Positions 62,249-64,000 of a DNA stretch of 64,000 bases are shown piece after piece (within the stretch, counting starts at the first letter, position 1; every line of letters begins with the position of its first letter). The notes beneath the pieces are model-generated. The model did not search any database, was not told the origin of the DNA, and was given only the letters and a program-made list of their open reading frames with translations. Made by a program: the position numbers and the translations under genes. The stretch spans positions 1-64,000 of the forward strand of contig JABANP010000209.1 of the NCBI GenBank assembly GCA_013115135.1, in the 5' to 3' direction. Source of the DNA: Perkinsus olseni (taxonomy: Eukaryota; Perkinsozoa; Perkinsida; Perkinsidae).

Positions 62249-64000
62249 TTTTTTTTTTTTTTTTTTTTTTTTTTTTTCTTTTTTTTTCTTTTCTTTTTTT
62301 TTTCTTTTCAAAATGAAGACCACGAGTAAGCTAGGATAATCCCAGGCCGTTGCCCTCTGCAGTCTCAACGATACGCTCCAGGAACTTGAGGAAGATCTTG
62401 AAACGAGACTCGGTGATAGACACACTGCCGAGTCCCGTCAACCACTCCGGCCTGGAGTCGGCATAGGTCGGACAGAGAAGGACCACATGAGCCATATCGT
62501 GTTGCTGCCCCGGGCAGACCCTGCATCCCGGGTCATGGTCGGGCTTTAATTTGGAGACGTAGTAGTGCAGTATCTTGGAGTGCCCAGCGAGAAGATTGAG
62601 GACACGTCCATTTTTGTAGTACTTCATAACCTTCTGAACAATGTCCCGTTGGCGTTGCGACTTGACCATCTCCCCTGAGACCAGGATCATTTATGCCCTG
62701 CACCTGTTTGACCTTCTCCGCGGCTATGTACTCCGTCAGCAACGACTTCGTGTGAGCTACTGGTATCGGGACGTCCCTGGCCATCTGCGAGTTAGGTATC
62801 AGGCGAGCTTCATTTGCGCACTGATCGGCCTCGTCATTTCCTGGGATAGTTCCTTCCAGGCTGATGAGACGGAATCCATACAAAGGCGCAGTCTATGCCC
62901 AAACTTTGCAGTGCTTGAACACGGCCTAGGATAACCTGTGTCCAGTGGTCTCTATTCTGGGTTGAGAGGGACTGCAGCGCCGATCTGCAATCCGAGAAAA
63001 GGTACGCAGTGGAGTCGGGCAGCGTCGCTGCATGCTTGATAAGGAACCCCAGCGCCAAGACGAGCGCGTACTGTTCCGCTTGGTACGTCGTAGCGGAGGG
63101 GGGGAGTCGAGCCCTCAGCACTCTTTTGCGTTCCCCTGGTAGATGATAGCTGCAGAGCCGATGGTCTCCTCAGTCGAGGGGACGTAGTTTGGAGTTTCTT
63201 CAGGCGGTTTGCGAGATCCGTCGGTGTAAGCCCTCACCAGTTGGTTTCGCAAGCCTTGTTCTGCTGCGATGGCCTCCTCCTTTCCCAGAATTCTCACCTG
63301 CGGGCAAATCTCCGTTGGTGGCGTGCTGCGCCCCAGGATCTCGTGGTGCGCCGTAGCATCCACCGCCCTCTCCCGTAGTTCCTGGGCCCATTTCCTCTCC
63401 AGCGCCTTGCCTCGTGGTCCCACACTGTACTCCCTGTGGAGTTGCCGCTCAATCGCAAGATTCAAGAGCTCGGTCGATGTGGCCCCCGCAATCTGCCAAA
63501 GTCCGCGACAGGTGTTGTGGAAAGCTCTTTCCAAGCCGGAAGGCGGTCCTAATGGCCATGTTGCCGAGCCGATTCACCATTCGTTTATAGGACACATTTG
63601 CCAGCGAGGGACCCCAGAACTCGATAGCATAGGATACTACCGGTAGCATCACCCGTCTATACAGTTCAAGTATACATGCCGGACCAATGCCGAAGGATGA
63701 CCGTGCGAACCTCGCTAGAGCAAAGCCAATTTTCTTGCTCTTCTCGATTCTTTCGGTTAGATGCTTGATCCATGTGTCATTTCGGTTTAGCCAGACTCCC
63801 AAAAATCCGAAGCTCCTTGCCTTCTCCTTCTGAAGCCGACCTGAGGTTCGTGAGAGATTGACACTTAGATGGATCCATCCGCAGGGCTGTGTAGGCGAAG
63901 GCTCTAGTGAGCTCATACTGGCAGAGGTCCTGGACTTCTTCTGCCGACAGACGCACCTTACACCGAAAACCGACCAACACCGTCACATCATCGGCAAAAG
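62249..64000 (-). mobile_element. Non-LTR (LINE) retrotransposon, decayed, 5' part outside window
   Basis: Read on the minus strand from the window edge, FADD of reverse transcriptase motif C comes first, then the thumb/connection region (FLGVWLNRND...). RNase H follows (YTDGS, an AEQYALVLAL glutamate, SDCRSALQSL, WIPSH and GNDEADQCANEA), then a CCHC-type C-terminus (CRVCPGQQHDMAHVVLLCP). The frame changes at least four times (pieces 63449-63916, 63115-63534, 62834-63121, 62533-62883, 62331-62690), so it is dead. It ends in a poly(A) tract (poly T on plus, 62249-62310), as LINEs do. Confidence 0.88.

Overview
This window looks like nuclear DNA of an intron-rich, repeat-rich protist. The evidence is eukaryotic tRNA genes, spliceosomal introns with GT...AG ends (some very short), genes for small secreted proteins, and four classes of retroelement. 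My best guess is an alveolate of the Perkinsus type. That is inference from overall character; no single marker settles it.

Left part (1-30,040). A young Ty3/gypsy-like LTR retrotransposon (1-5,508) sits inside a virus-derived sequence. That sequence is the front half of an L protein, the RNA-dependent RNA polymerase of non-segmented negative-strand RNA viruses (Mononegavirales-like). It occurs three times: a fragment at 5,509, a broken copy at 10,145 and a copy at 20,136 with an 804-codon open frame. Copies two and three belong to a tandem duplication of about 10 kb (units A 9,379-19,366 and B 19,367-30,040). In each unit the viral segment lies within a split tRNA-Pro(AGG) gene, and intact tRNA-Pro genes punctuate the whole region. 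Each unit also carries exon 1 of a secreted-protein gene and a multi-exon unknown gene on the minus strand; the latter looks intact in B and decayed in A. Comparing the units exposes small insertions, including a probable MITE and a poly(A)-tailed SINE-like element in B.

Middle (30,041-46,170). A fourth partial unit follows. It is interrupted by a BEL/Pao-like retrotransposon (30,839-43,880, minus strand), which is itself interrupted by a gag-pol LTR element (31,385-36,108, plus strand) whose LTR contains a tRNA-like A-box/B-box pair. A second, frameshifted copy of the secreted-protein gene and two tRNA-Pro genes close this part. Those two tRNA genes show what the locus looks like without the viral insert.

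Right part (46,800-64,000). This is single-copy gene territory: a mitochondrial MAM33/p32 gene, an EF-hand protein, a WW/B-box zinc-finger protein, a membrane protein and three small secreted proteins. Several introns of the EF-hand and WW/B-box genes contain tRNA T-arm sequences, suggesting introns that arose from tRNA-derived insertions. The far right holds a Thr-rich minisatellite and a decayed non-LTR retrotransposon ending in a poly(A) tract, cut by the window edge.

The main themes are repeated involvement of tRNA-like sequence (in the virus-derived locus, an LTR and introns) and nested insertion of retroelements into virus-derived and duplicated DNA.
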